This document shows positions 52,560 through 63,759 of a stretch of 64,000 nucleotides of DNA, piece by piece. Source of the stretch: Callipepla californica brunnescens (taxonomy: Eukaryota; Chordata; Aves; Galliformes; Odontophoridae); the NCBI GenBank assembly GCA_023055505.1, contig JALIRH010000030.1, forward strand, positions 9,278,255-9,342,254. Reading direction: 5' to 3'. Position 1 is the first letter of the stretch. Each line of letters starts with the position of its first letter. A program made the translations under genes and the position numbers. The notes beneath the pieces were generated by a model. The model had not been told where the DNA came from. It did not search any database and worked only from the letters and a program-made list of their open reading frames with translations.

Positions 52560-54670
52560 GGGCAGCTATGGGTCTCTATGGGTCCCAGTGTGTCCCTATG
52601 GGTCGCCACATTTCTCTATGGGTCTCTGTGGATCTCTATGGGTCCCAAAGGGTCTCTATGGGTTTATATGGGTCCCTATGGGTCCCAGTGTTGCCCTATA
52701 GGTCCCGATGGGTCTCTATGGGTCCCTATGGGTCCCAATGGATCTCTATGGGTCCTATGGGTCCCAATATCCCTCTATGGGTCCATATGGGTCCCAGTGT
52801 CCCCCTATGGGTTTCTATGGGTCTCTATGGATCCCAGTGTCTCTCTATGGGTCCCAGTGTCCCCCAATGGGTCCCAGTGTCCCTCTATGTGTCCCCCTAT
52901 GGGGTCTCTATGGGTCCCGATGTCCTTCTATGAGTCCCCCTATGGGTCCAAAGGTGTCCCAATGTCCCCCTATGGGTCTCTATGGGTCCCAGTGTGTCCC
53001 TATGGGTCCCAAGGGGTCTCTATGGGTCCCCATGGGTTTCTATGGGGTCTCTATGGGTCCCAGTGTGTCCCTATGGGTCTCAGTGTATCTCTGTGAGTCC
53101 CAATGTCCTCCTATGGGTCCCAATGTCCCCCTATGGGTCTCAATGGGTCTCTATGGGTCCCAGTATTCCTCTATGGGTCTCTATGGGTTCCTATGGGCTC
53201 CTATGTCTCTCTATGGGTCTCTATGGGTCTTCATGTCCCCCTATGGGTCCCTATGGGTCCCAATGTCCCCCTATGGGTCTCTATGGGTCTCTATGGATCC
53301 CAGTGTCTCTCTATGGGTCCCAATGTGTCCCAATGTCTCTCTATGGGTCCCAATGTGTCCCAATGTCCCCCTATGGGTCCCAATGTCCCCCTATGGGTCT
53401 CTATGGGTCCCAATGTCTCTCTATGGTTCTCTATGGGTCCAACGTCTCTCTATGGGTTTCTATGGGTCCCAATGTGTCCCTATGGGTCTCTATGGGTCCC
53501 AATGTCTCTCTATGGGTCTCTATGGGTCCCAATGTGTCCCAATGTCCCCCTATGGGTCCCAATGTGCCTCTATCGGTCTCTATGGGTCCCAATGTCCCTC
53601 TGTGGTTCTCTATGGGTCCCAATGTCCCTCTATGGGGTCCCCTATGGGTCCCAATGTGCCTCTATGGGTCCCTATGGGTCCCAATGTGCCTCTATGGGTC
53701 TCTATGGGTCCCAATGTCCCCCTATGGGTCCCAATGTCTCTCTATAGGTCTCTATGGGTCCCATGTCTCTCTATGGGTTTCTATGGGTCCTAATGTGTCC
53801 CTATGGGTCTCTATGGGTCTCTATGGGTCCCAATGTCTCTCTATGGGTCTCTATGGGTCCCAATGTGTCCCAATGTCCCCCTATGGGTCCCTATGGGTCC
53901 CAATGTCTCTCTATGGGTCTCTATGGGTCCCCAATGTGCCTCTATGGGCCTCTATGGGTCCCAATGTCCCCTCTGTGGTTCTCTATGGGTCCCAATGTCC
54001 CTCTACAGGTCCCTATGGGTCCCAATGTCTCTCTATGGGTCTCTATGGGTCCCAATGTCCCTCTATGGGTCCCAATGGGTCCCAATGTCCCTCTATGTGT
54101 CTCTGTGGGTCTCTATGGGTCCCAGTGTCTCTCTATGGGTCTCAATATGTCCCTATGGGTCTCTATGGGTCCCAATGGGTTCTCTATGGGTCCCAATGTG
54201 TCCCAATGTCCCCCTATGGGTCCCAATGTCCTCTCTATGGGTCCCAATGTGCCTCTATGGGTCTCTATGGGTCCCAATGTCTCTCTATGGGTCTCTATGG
54301 GTCCCAATGTGCCTCTTATGGGTTCCTATGGGTCCCAATGTCCCCCTATGGGTCCCAATGTCTCTCTATGAGTCCCAATGTGCCTCTATGGGTCTCTATG
54401 GGTCCCAATGTCTCTCTATGGGTCTCTATGCGTCCCAATGTGTCCCAATGTCCCCCTATGGGTCCCTATGGGTCCCAATGTCTCTCTATGGGTCTCTATG
54501 GGTCCCAAGGTGCCTCTATGGGGTTCCTATGGGCTCCCAATGTCCCCCTATGGGTCCCAATGTCTCTCTATGGGTCTCTATGGGTCCCAATGTGCCTCTA
54601 TGGGTCTCTATGGGGTCCCAATGTCCCCCTATGTCCCTCTATGGGTCCCAATGTCCCCCTATGGGTCCCA
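52560..54670 (+). repeat. TTC5: Array 5: CTATGGGTC(CC/TC) minisatellite
   Basis: About 2.1 kb of CTATGGGTCC, CAATGTCCC and CTATGGGTCT units. It passes gradually from array 4 (CTATGGGG) near 52560 and ends next to the TTC5 exon at 54697. Confidence 0.97.
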
Positions 54671-54696
54671 CCCACTGCGTCCCCACTCGTGCTCAC

Positions 54697-54861
54697 AGGG
54701 GCACTTGCTCGTGGGGCAGCACGCAGGCCAGCACCCGTCCCAGCGCGGCCGTGCCGGCGTTGGCTCCGTCCCCGCAGCGCTCCCAGCGGCGTCACCGCCT
54801 CTCCCAGTGCTCCCAGTAAGGACGGCGACAGCGCCCGGCGGCGGCGGCCGCGACCTTTGCT
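54697..54861 (-). CDS. TTC5: TTC5 exon, linker and start of OB fold (frame conflict)
   Basis: Acceptor GCTCAG|AGC at 54861, donor CCCCT|GTGAGC at 54697, 165 nt. The first half in one frame gives 'SKGRGRRRRALSPSLLGALG', like mammalian 'SKGKVKTKKLQSMLGSL'. The second half in another frame gives 'GANAGTAALGRVLACVLPHE' followed by QVPL, like 'GVNSGAVILGKVVFSLTTEE'. Only the second frame joins correctly (phase 2) to the OB exon, and the preceding exon ends in phase 1. So an indel exists in this sequence, or the boundaries differ from those chosen. It is shorter than the mammalian equivalent. Confidence 0.65.
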
Positions 54862-54899
54862 CTGAGCGGGGGGGGTGAGGGGAGGGAGCCCCCGAAATT

Positions 54900-55880
54900 G
54901 CACCAATCGCGGCGCGATTCTGGACTAAGCCCCGCCCTCCCGCCTGAAGCCACGCCCCCTTCCCTAAGCTCCTCCCTCAGACTTAAGCCACGCCCAACGT
55001 TTCCTAAGCCACACCCCTTTCCTAAGCCCCGCCCCTTTCAGCCTTAGGCCACGCCCCCTTCCCTAAGCTCCTCCCCCAGCCTTAAGCCCCGCCCCTCCAG
55101 ACCTAAGCCACGCCCCCTTTCCCAAGCCACACCTTCCTGTCTTAAGGCCCCACCCCCTTCCTAAGCTCATCCCCCCAGAGTTAAGCCACGCCCCCTTTCC
55201 TAAGCTCCGCCCTCCAACCTTAAGCCCGCCCCCTTTCCTAAGCTCCTCTCCCAGCCTTAAGCCCCGCCCCCTTTACTAAGACCCCGCCCTCCAGCCCCTC
55301 CAGACCTAAGCCATGCCTCCTTTCCCAAGCCACACCTTCTTGTCTTAAGCCCCACCCCCTTCCTAAGCCCCTCCCCCAGAGTTAAGCCACGCCCCCTTTC
55401 CTAAGCTCCTCCCCCGGACTTAAGCCACGCCCCCTTTACTAAGTCCCACCCTCCAGCCCGAGGCCACGCCCCAGGCTGAAACCACGCCCCCCTTTCCTAA
55501 GCCCCGCCCTCCTACCTTAAGCCACGCCCCTAGCTTGAAGCCACGCCCCCTGTTCTAAGCACCGCCCTGCAGCCTTAACCCCCGCCCCTAGCCTGAGACC
55601 ACGCCCCCTTTCCTAAGCACCGCCCTCCAGCCTTAAGCCACGCCCCCTTACTAAGCTCCTCCCCTATACTTAAGCCCCGCCCCCTTTTTCCTAAGCCCCC
55701 GCCCTTTTAGCCTGCAACCACGCCCCTTTCATAAGCTCCACCCTCTAAACTTAAGCCCCGCCCTCTTCAGACTTAAGCCACTCCCACTTTCCCGCTCCCC
55801 AATAGCAACTTACTTTTGGCTTAAGCCCCGCCCACTTCCAGCCCAAGCTCCGCCCACCGCGCCCCAAACCACGCCCCTTC
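54900..55880 (+). repeat. TTC5: Array 6: TAAGCCACGCCCCCTTTCC ~20-bp repeat
   Basis: About 1 kb of degenerate units CTTAAGCCACGCCCC(CTTTCCTAAGC). CpG-rich and C-rich on plus, inside a TTC5 intron. Less regular than the other arrays. Confidence 0.92.
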
Positions 55881-56489
55881 TATTCCTCACTCAAACCCCG
55901 CCCACTTCACCCCAAGCCCCGCCCCCTCGACCCCCCCACCCAATCCCCGGCCGCTTTCCCACCAAGCCCCGCCCTCCGCCACTCTCCGCCCAATCCCGGC
56001 CCTCTTTCTGCCCAAACCCTGCCCTTCCCACTCACCGCCCAATCCCGGCCCGCTTTCCGCCCAAGCCCCGCCCCTCCACCCCCCACCGCCCAATCCCATG
56101 CCACTTTCCGCCCAAGCCCCGCCCGCTGTCACTCTCCACCCAATCCCGTGCCGCTCTCCGCCCAAGCCCCGCCCCCTTTACCCTGACACCCAATCCCGGC
56201 CCGCTTTCCGCCCAAGCCCCGCCCCCCGCCACTCACCACCCAATCCCGTGCCGCTTTCCGCCCAAGCCCCGCCCCCTGTCACTCACCGCCCCAAGCCCCG
56301 CCCCCCGCCGCTCTCCGCCCAATCCCGTGCCGCTCTCCGCCCAAGCCCCGCCCCCTTTACCCTCACACCCAATCCCGTGCCTCTTTCCGCCCAAGCCCCG
56401 CCCCCTGTCACTCTCCGCCCCAAGCCCCGCCCCCCGCCGCTCTCCGCCCAATCCCGTGCCGCTCTCTCGCCCAAGCCCCGCCCCCTGTC
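55881..56489 (+). repeat. TTC5: Array 7: CGCCCAATCCCGTGCCGCTTTCC ~60-bp repeat
   Basis: Units of about 60 bp built of 'cccaatcccgtgccgct', 'ttccgcccaagccccgccccc' and 'gtcactctccg'. It runs up to the donor of the exon ending at 56496. Confidence 0.92.
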
Positions 56490-56495
56490 ACTCAC

Positions 56496-56643
56496 GGCCC
56501 CGCCCAGGCGCTGCGCAGATCCTGCCCAGGAAGTCGAGGAGGCGCTCAGTGCGCATGCGCGCTCCGGGCCAATCAGGAGCCAGCTCCGCCGCCCGTGCGA
56601 ATCCCTCCAGGGCGGCCCCGTAGCGCCCTTCGAACTGCAGCAG
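56496..56643 (-). CDS. TTC5: TTC5 exon (TPR repeat)
   Basis: 148 nt between acceptor TCGCGCAG|CTG (56643) and donor GGGGCC|GTGAGT (56496/56495). It encodes LLQFEGRYGAALEGFARAAE, then 'LAPDWPGAR' and 'RLLDFLGRI', parallel to mammalian 'LHKYEESYGEALEGFSRAAA', 'LDPAWPEPR' and 'QLLEFLDRL'. TPR-type helix pair with the G-A-F-A pattern. It starts in phase 0, joining cleanly to the 56766 exon, and ends in phase 1. Confidence 0.87.
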
Positions 56644-56765
56644 CTGCGCGAGCGCCGATTGGTCGAGAGCGCCCGAAGTCCCGCCTTCCCCCCCCCCCCC
56701 CACCACCACCCCTGCTCCTTATTGGACGATCGGAGCCCCGCCCGCCCGCTCTCATTGGCTCTCAC

Positions 56766-56822
56766 CGTGGCGCGGTTCAGGTGGAGGTCCGGATTGGAGG
56801 AGGAGGAGGGGTCCACTTTCTC
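56766..56822 (-). CDS. TTC5: TTC5 exon (TPR region, 57 nt)
   Basis: 19 codons from acceptor TGCCCCATAG|GAG (56822) to donor ACG|GTGAGA (56766). It encodes EKVDPSSSSNPDLHLNRAT; mammalian TTC5 has EKVD..ASSNPDLHLNRAT. Phase 0 at both ends. The acceptor CCCCATAG looks like the neighbouring repeat unit in inverse orientation, so the splice site may have been recruited from repeat sequence. Confidence 0.88.
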
Positions 56823-56829
56823 CTATGGG

Positions 56830-58245
56830 GCAGAGACTGCGTGACCCATAGCGCCCCACAGCGCCCCATAGAGACCCATAGCGCCCCATAGAGACCCATA
56901 GCTGCCCCATAGAGACCCATAGAGACCCATAGCGCCCCATAGCGCCCCATAGAGACCCATAGAGACCCATAGAGACCCATAGCGCCCCACAGCGCCCCAT
57001 AGAGACCCATAGCGCCCCATAGAGACCCATAGCGCCCCACAGCGCCCCATAGAGACCCATAGCGCCCCATAGAGACCCATAGCTGCCCCATAGAGACCCA
57101 TAGCGACCCATAGCGCCCATAGCGCCCCATAGCTGCCCCATAGCAACCCATAGCAAACCCATAGCTGCCCTATAGAGACCCATAGCGCCCCACAGCGCCC
57201 CATAGCTGCCCCATAGCGCCCCATAGCTGCCCCATAGAGACCCATAGAGACCCATAGAGACCCATAGAGACCCATAGCTGCCCCATAGAGACCCATAGCG
57301 ACCCATAGTGCCCCATAGAGACCCAAAGCTGACCCATAGCGCCCCATAGAGAACCACAGCGCCCCATAGCTGCCCCATAGCACCCCATCTCCACCCCATA
57401 GCACCCCATAGCGCCCCATAGCACCCAACATCCGCCCCCATAGCGCCCCATATCCACCCCATCTCCACCCCATAACACCCCATAGCGCCCCATAACCACC
57501 CCACCCCCGCCCCACAGTGCCCCATAGCGCCCCATAGCTCCCCATAGCACCCCATAGCTGCCCCATAGCGCCCAATAGCAAGCCATAGAGACCCATAGCG
57601 ACCCATAGCGCCGCATAGAGAACCATAGTGCCCCATAGCTGCCCCATAGCGCCCCATACCCACCCCATAGCGCCTCATAGCAATCCCATAGCGCCCCATA
57701 GCGACCCATAGAGACCCATAGCGACCCATATCCACCCCCATAGCGCCCCACAGCCACCGCATAGCGCCCCATAGCCACCCCCATATAGCCCCCACAACCA
57801 CACCACCCTGCCCCATAGCCACCCCATAGCGCCCCATTGCACCCCACAGTGCCCCATATGCACCCCATAGCGCCCCATAGCCACCCCATAGAGCCCCACA
57901 ACCACCCCACCCCCGCCCCATAGCACCCCACAGTGCCCCATATGCACCCCATAGCGCCCCATAGCGCCCCATAGCCACCCCATAGTGCCCCATAGGCACC
58001 CCATAACGCCCCACATCCACCTCATAGGGCCCCATAGCCACCCCCATAGCGCCCCACAACCCACCCCCACCCTGCCCCAGAGCCACCCCATAGCGCCCCA
58101 CATCCACCTCATAGTGCCTCATAGCGCCCCATAGCGCCCCATAGCGCCCCCATAGAGCCCCATAGCGCCCCCACAGCCGCCCCATAGCGCCCCATAGCCA
58201 CCCCAGCCCGCCCCATAGCGCCCCATAGCGCCCCATAGCGCCCCA
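56830..58245 (+). repeat. TTC5: Array 8: CCCCATAGCG/CCCATAGAGA minisatellite
   Basis: About 1.4 kb of 10-bp units CCCCATAGCG, CCCATAGAGA and CCCCATAGCTG; the complement is CTATGGGG. Relative to arrays 4 and 5 the motif is on the other strand. Confidence 0.97.
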
Positions 58246-58256
58246 CGTGGCCGTAC

Positions 58257-58348
58257 CGCGTGTGCGTACGCCCCCAGAGCCCTCCGCGCCACTTCGGGGC
58301 GCTGCCCCCCAGCGAAGAACAGCGACACGTACGCGTTGCCCAGCACGT
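58257..58348 (-). CDS. TTC5: TTC5 exon (TPR region)
   Basis: 92 nt between acceptor CCCCACAG|AC (58348) and donor GCG|GTACGG (58257). After two bases completing a Tyr codon it encodes VLGNAYVSLFFAGGQRPEVA and 'RRALGAYAHA', parallel to mammalian 'ILGNSYLSLYFSTGQNPKIS' and 'QQALSAYAQA'. It ends in phase 0, fitting the EKVD exon. Confidence 0.88.
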
Positions 58349-58394
58349 CTGTGGGGCGAGACCCACACGTGTGGGGCCCGGGGACACCAGCCGC

Positions 58395-60459
58395 CCCACA
58401 GGGACACGCTGTGCCCCCATAGGGACCCATAGGGAACCATAGGGAACCATAGGGACACACTGTGCCCCATAGGGACCCATAGGGAACCATAGGGACTCAT
58501 AGGGAACCATAGGGACCCATAGGGACACACTGTGCCCCATAGATACCCATAGGGACCCACAGGGACCCATAGGGACACACTGTGCCCCATAGATAGCCAT
58601 AGGGACCCATAGGGACCCATAGGGGACCCACATGGACCCATAGGGACCCATGGAGATCCATAGGGACACACTGAGCCCCATAGGGAACAACTGTGCCCCA
58701 TAGGGGACCCTTAGGGACACACAGTGCCCCATAGGGACCCATAGGGACCCATAGATACCCATAGGGGACCCATAGGGACCCATAGGGACACACTGTGCCC
58801 CATAGATACCCATAGGGACCCACACGGACCCATAGGGACCCCATAGGGACCCATAGGGGACACACTGTGCCCCATAGGGACCCATAGAAAGACACTGTGC
58901 CCCATAGATACCCATAGGGGCCCATAGGGACACATAGGGACCCATAGGGACACACCGAGCCCCATTAGGGAACAACTGTGCCCCATAGGGACCCATAGGG
59001 ACCCATAGAGCCCCATAGGGACACACTGTGCCCCACAGGGAACCATAGGGACCCATAGGGACACACTGTGCCCCATAGATAGCCATAGGGACCCATAGGG
59101 ACCCACATGGACCCATAGGGACCCATGGAGACCCATAGGGACACACTGAGCCCCCATAGGGATCAACTGTGCCCCATAGGGACCCATAGGGACACACTGT
59201 GCCCCATAGGGACCCATAGGGACCCATAGGGACCCATAGGGACACGCTGTGCCCCACAGGGGACCCATAGGGACACACTGTGCCTCATAGGGACCCATAG
59301 GGATACACTGTGCCCCACAGGGACCCATAGAGACCCATAGGGACCCATAGGGACATGCTGTGCCCCATAGGGGACCCATAGGGACCCATAGAGACCCATA
59401 GGGGACCCACAGGGACCCATAGGGACCCATAGGGACACACTGTGCCCCATAGGGGACCCTTAGGGACACACAGTGCCCCATAGGGACCCATAGGGACCAC
59501 ACAGGGACCCATAGGGACACACTGTGCCCCATAGATACCCATAGGGACCCATAGGGACCCATAGGGACACACAGTGCCCCATAGATACCCATAGGGACCC
59601 ACAGGGACCCATAGGGACACACTGTGCCCCATAGATATCCATAGGGACCCATAGGGACACATAGGGACACACTGTGCCCCATAGATACCCATAGGGACCC
59701 ACAGGGACCCATAGGGACACACTGTGCCCCATAGGGACCCATAGGGACCCACAGGGACCCATAGGGACACACTGTGCCCCATAGATACCCATAGGGACCC
59801 ATAGGGACCCATAGGGACCCACATGGACCCACATGGACCCCATAGGGACCCATGGAGACCCATAGGGACACACTGAGCCCCATAGGGAACCACTGTGCCC
59901 CATAGGGACCCACACAGACCCACACGGACCCATAGGGACCCATAGGGGACACACTGTGCCCCATAGGGAACCACTGTGCCCCATAGGGACCCACACAGAC
60001 CCACACGGACCCATAGGGGACCCACACAGACCCATAGGGACACACTGTGCCCCATAGGGAAACCACTGTGCCCCATAGGGGACCACCCCCACCACACAGA
60101 CCCACACGGACCCATAGGGACCCACACAGACCCATAGGGACACACTGTGCCCCATAGGGAACAATTGTGCCCCATAGGGACCCATAGAGAGACACTGTGC
60201 CCCATAGGGAACCATAGGGACCCATAGGGGACCCATAGGGACCCATAGGGACCCATAGGGACCCACATGCACCCATAGGGACCCATGGAGACCCATAGGG
60301 ACCCATAGGGAACAACTGTGCCCCACAGGGACCCATAGGGACCCATAGGGACACACTGTGTCCCATAGGGAACTGCTGCGCCCCCATAGGGACCCATAGG
60401 GATGCACTGTGCCCCATAGGAACCCATAGAGAGACACTGGGACCCATAGGGGGACCCAG
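58395..60459 (+). repeat. TTC5: Array 9: CCCATAGGGA(C) minisatellite
   Basis: About 2 kb of CCCATAGGGA and CACACTGTGCCCCATAGATA units in a TTC5 intron, with repeated blocks such as 'gggacacactgtgccccata'. Open frames on the minus strand are repeat artefacts. Confidence 0.97.
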
Positions 60460-60920
60460 AGCGCCCCCATAGAGACCCCATAGCTCCCCATAGCGACCCC
60501 ATAGAGCCCCACAGAGCCCCGTAGCTCCCCATAGAGACCCCATAGCTCCCCATATAGATCCATAGATACCCCATATCTCCCCATAGCTCCCCATAGAGCC
60601 CCATAGCTCCCCATAGAGACCCCGCAGCTCCCCAAAGAGACCCCACAGCTCCCCATAGAGACCCCATAGAGACCCATAGCTCCCTATAGAGACCCCATAT
60701 CTCCCCATAGAGCCCCATAGAGCCCCCATAGCTCCCCATAGAGATCCCATAGAGCCCCATAGCTCCCCATAGAGATCCCATAGAGCCCCATAGCTCCCGA
60801 CAGAGACCCCATAGCTCACCACAGCTCCCCATAGAGACCCATAGAGCCCCATAGAGACCCCATAGCTCCCATAGCTCCCCATATCTCCCCATATCTCCCC
60901 ATAGATCCCCCCCCACGCAC

Positions 60921-60942
60921 ACCAGTTGGTGCCGTCGCAGGG
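60921..60942 (-). CDS. TTC5: TTC5 exon end/microexon, copy nearest the next exon
   Basis: Minus strand: AAG|CCC TGC GAC GGC ACC AAC TGG T|GTGCGT. Its last base plus AC of the 58257-58348 exon makes Tyr, giving PCDGTNWY-VLGNAY, parallel to mammalian VHDGRSWY-ILGNSY. The upstream boundary is uncertain: either a 22-nt microexon or the 3' end of a longer exon whose 5' part lies elsewhere. This copy has CCAAG where the other six have CCAG. Confidence 0.6.
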
Positions 60943-61552
60943 CTTGGCAGCGCCCCAATAGAGGACCCATAGCTCCCCACAGCTCCCCATAGAGACCCAT
61001 AGCTCCCCACAGCTCCCCATAGAGCCCCATAGCTCCCCTTAGAGACCCCATAGCTCCCCTTAGAGACCCCATATCTCCCCATAGAGCCCCATAGAGACCC
61101 CATAGAGACCCATAGCTCCCCATAGAGCCCCATAGAGACCCCATATAGCCCCATAGCTCCCCATAGAGCCCCATAGCTCCCATAGAGCCCCATAGCGCCC
61201 CCATAGAGCCCCACAGAGCCCCATAGCTCCCCATACAGCCCCCATAGCTCCCCATAGAGACCCCACAGCTCCCCATAGAGCCCCATAGCTCCCCCATAGA
61301 GCCCCATAGCTCCCCATAGCTCCCCCTTAGAGACCCCACAGCTCCCCATAGAGCCCCATACAGCCCCCATAGCTCCCCATAGAGCCCCATAGCTCCCCAT
61401 AGAGCCCCATAGAGCCCCATAGCTCCCCATAGAGCCCCCATAGCTCCCCATAGAGACCCCACAGCTCCCCATAGAGACCCCATAGAGACCCCATAGAGAC
61501 CCATAGCTCCCCATATCTCCCCCATATCTCCCCATAGATCCCCCCCACGCAC

Positions 61553-61574
61553 ACCAGTTGGTGCCATCGCAGGG
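61553..61574 (-). CDS. TTC5: TTC5 exon end/microexon, copy 2
   Basis: Same 22-nt unit with CCAG before it and GTGCGT after it; one silent-type difference (gatggc). It cannot be told which copy is spliced. Confidence 0.45.
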
Positions 61575-62005
61575 CTGGCAGCGCCCCATAGAGACCCACA
61601 GCTCCCCATAGAGCCCCATAGAGACCCATAGCTCACCCATAGAGCCCAATAGCTCCCCATAGAGCCCCATAGAGACCCATAGCTCCCCATAGAGCCCCAT
61701 AGAGACCCCATATCTCCCCATAGAGCCCCATAGAGACCCCATATAGCCCCATAGAGATCCCATAGAGCCCCATAGCTCCCCATAGAGCCCCATAGCTCCC
61801 CATAGAGACCCCATAGCTCCCCTTAGAGACCCCATAGCTCCCCATAGAGGCCCCATAGCTCCCCATAGAGCCCCATATCTCCCCATAGAGCCCCATAGCT
61901 CCCCTTAGAGACCCCATAGCTCCCCACAGAGCCCCATAGAGACCCCATATCTCCCCATAGCTCCCCATATCTCCCCATATCTCCCCATAGATCCCCCCCA
62001 CGCAC

Positions 62006-62027
62006 ACCAGTTGGTGCCGTCGCAGGG
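62006..62027 (-). CDS. TTC5: TTC5 exon end/microexon, copy 3
   Basis: Same unit, CCAG|..|GTGCGT, identical core. Confidence 0.45.
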
Positions 62028-62459
62028 CTGGCAGCGCCCCATAGAGACCCATAGCTCCCATAGAGCCCCATAGCTCCCCCATAGAGCCCCATAGAGACCC
62101 AGTATAGCCCCATAAGCTCCCCCATAGAGACCCCACAGCTCCCCATAGAGCCCCATAGAGCCCCATAGAGACCCCATAGCTCCCCATAGAGCCCCATAGC
62201 TCCCCATATCTCCCCATAGAGCCCCATAGAGTCCCCATATAGCCCCATAGAGATCCCATAGAGCCCCATAGCTCCCCATAGAGCCCCACAGCTCCCCATA
62301 GAGACCCCCATAGAGACCCATAGCTCCCCATAGAGCCCCATATCTCCCCATAGAGACCCCATAGCTCCCCATAGAGCCCCATAGCTCCCCATAGCTCCCC
62401 ATAGAGCCCCATAGCTCCCCATATCTCCCCATATCTCCCCATAGATCCCCCCCATGCAC

Positions 62460-62481
62460 ACCAGTTGGTGCCGTCGCAGGG
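62460..62481 (-). CDS. TTC5: TTC5 exon end/microexon, copy 4
   Basis: Same core, but the donor reads GTGCAT in place of GTGCGT. Confidence 0.4.
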
Positions 62482-62801
62482 CTGGCAGCGCCCCATAGAG
62501 ACCCATAGCTCCCCATAGAGCCCCATAGAGACCCATAGCTCCCCATAGAGACCCCATAGCTCCCCATAGAGCCCCATAGAGACCCCATATCTCCCCATAG
62601 AGCCCCATAGAGACCCCCATATATCCCCATAGAGATCCCATAGAGCCCCATAGCTCCCCATAGAGCCCCATATCTCCCCATCGAGACCCCATAGCTCCCC
62701 TTAGAGACCCCATAGCTCCCCATAGAGCCCCATAGAGACCCCATATCTCCCCATAAGCTCCCCATATCTCCCCATATCTCCCCATAGATCCCCCCACGCA
62801 C

Positions 62802-62823
62802 ACCAGTTGGTGCCGTCGCAGGG
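62802..62823 (-). CDS. TTC5: TTC5 exon end/microexon, copy 5
   Basis: Same unit, CCAG|..|GTGCGT, identical core. Confidence 0.45.
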
Positions 62824-63424
62824 CTGGCAGCGCCCCATAGAGACCCCACAGCTCCCCATAGAGACCCCCCACAGCTCCCCATAGAGCCCCATAGCTCCCC
62901 ACAGAGACCCCATAGCTCCCCATAGAGGACCCCACAGCTCCCCATAGAGTCCCCATAGCTCCCCTCAGAGACACTATATCTCCCCATAGAGCCCCATAGA
63001 GCCCCATAGCTCCCCACAGAGCCCCCTATCTCCCCATATCTCCCCATAGAGCCCCATAGTTCCCCATAGATCCCCATAGAGCCCCATTGCTCCCCATAGA
63101 GCCCCATAGTGCCCCACAGCTCCCCATAGAGACCCATAGCTCCCGACAGAGACCCCATAGCTCACCACAGCTCCCCATAGAGACCCATAGAGCCCCTTAG
63201 AGACCCCATAGCTCCCCATAGAGCCCCATAGAGCCCCATAGCTTCCCCATACAGCCCCCATAGCTCCCCCATAGAGACCCCATAGCTCCCCATAGAGCCC
63301 CATATCTCCCCATAGAGACCCCACAGCTCCCCCATAGAGACCCCATAGAGACCCCATAGAGACCCATAGCTCCCCATATCTCCCCATATCTCCCCATATC
63401 TCCCCATAGATCCCCCCCACGCAC

Positions 63425-63447
63425 ACCAGTTGGTGCCATCGCAAGGG
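63425..63447 (-). pseudogene. TTC5 exon end/microexon, copy 6 (one extra base)
   Basis: 23 nt: an additional T (CCCTTGCGATGG on minus) would shift the frame if this copy were used, so it is probably a dead copy. Confidence 0.5.
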
Positions 63448-63737
63448 CTGGCAGCACCCCATAGAGCCCCATATCTCCCCACAGAGCCCATAGAGACCCC
63501 ATATAGCCCCATAGAGATCCCATAGAGCCCCATAGCTCCCCATAGAGCCCCATAGAGACCCCATATAGCCCCATAGAGATCCCATAGAGCCCCATAGCTC
63601 CCCCATAGAGCCCCACAGCTCCCCACAGAGACCCCATAGCTCCCCTTAGAGACCCCATAGCTCCCCATAGAGAACCCCATAGAGCCCCATATCTCCCCAT
63701 AGCTCCCCATATCTCCCCATAGATCCCCCCCACGCAC

Positions 63738-63759
63738 ACCAGTTGGTGCCGTTGCAGGG
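63738..63759 (-). CDS. TTC5: TTC5 exon end/microexon, copy 7
   Basis: Same unit with CAACGGC in place of CGACGGC (Asp to Asn). CCAG and GTGCGT are kept. Nearest to the upstream exons outside the window. Confidence 0.4.
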
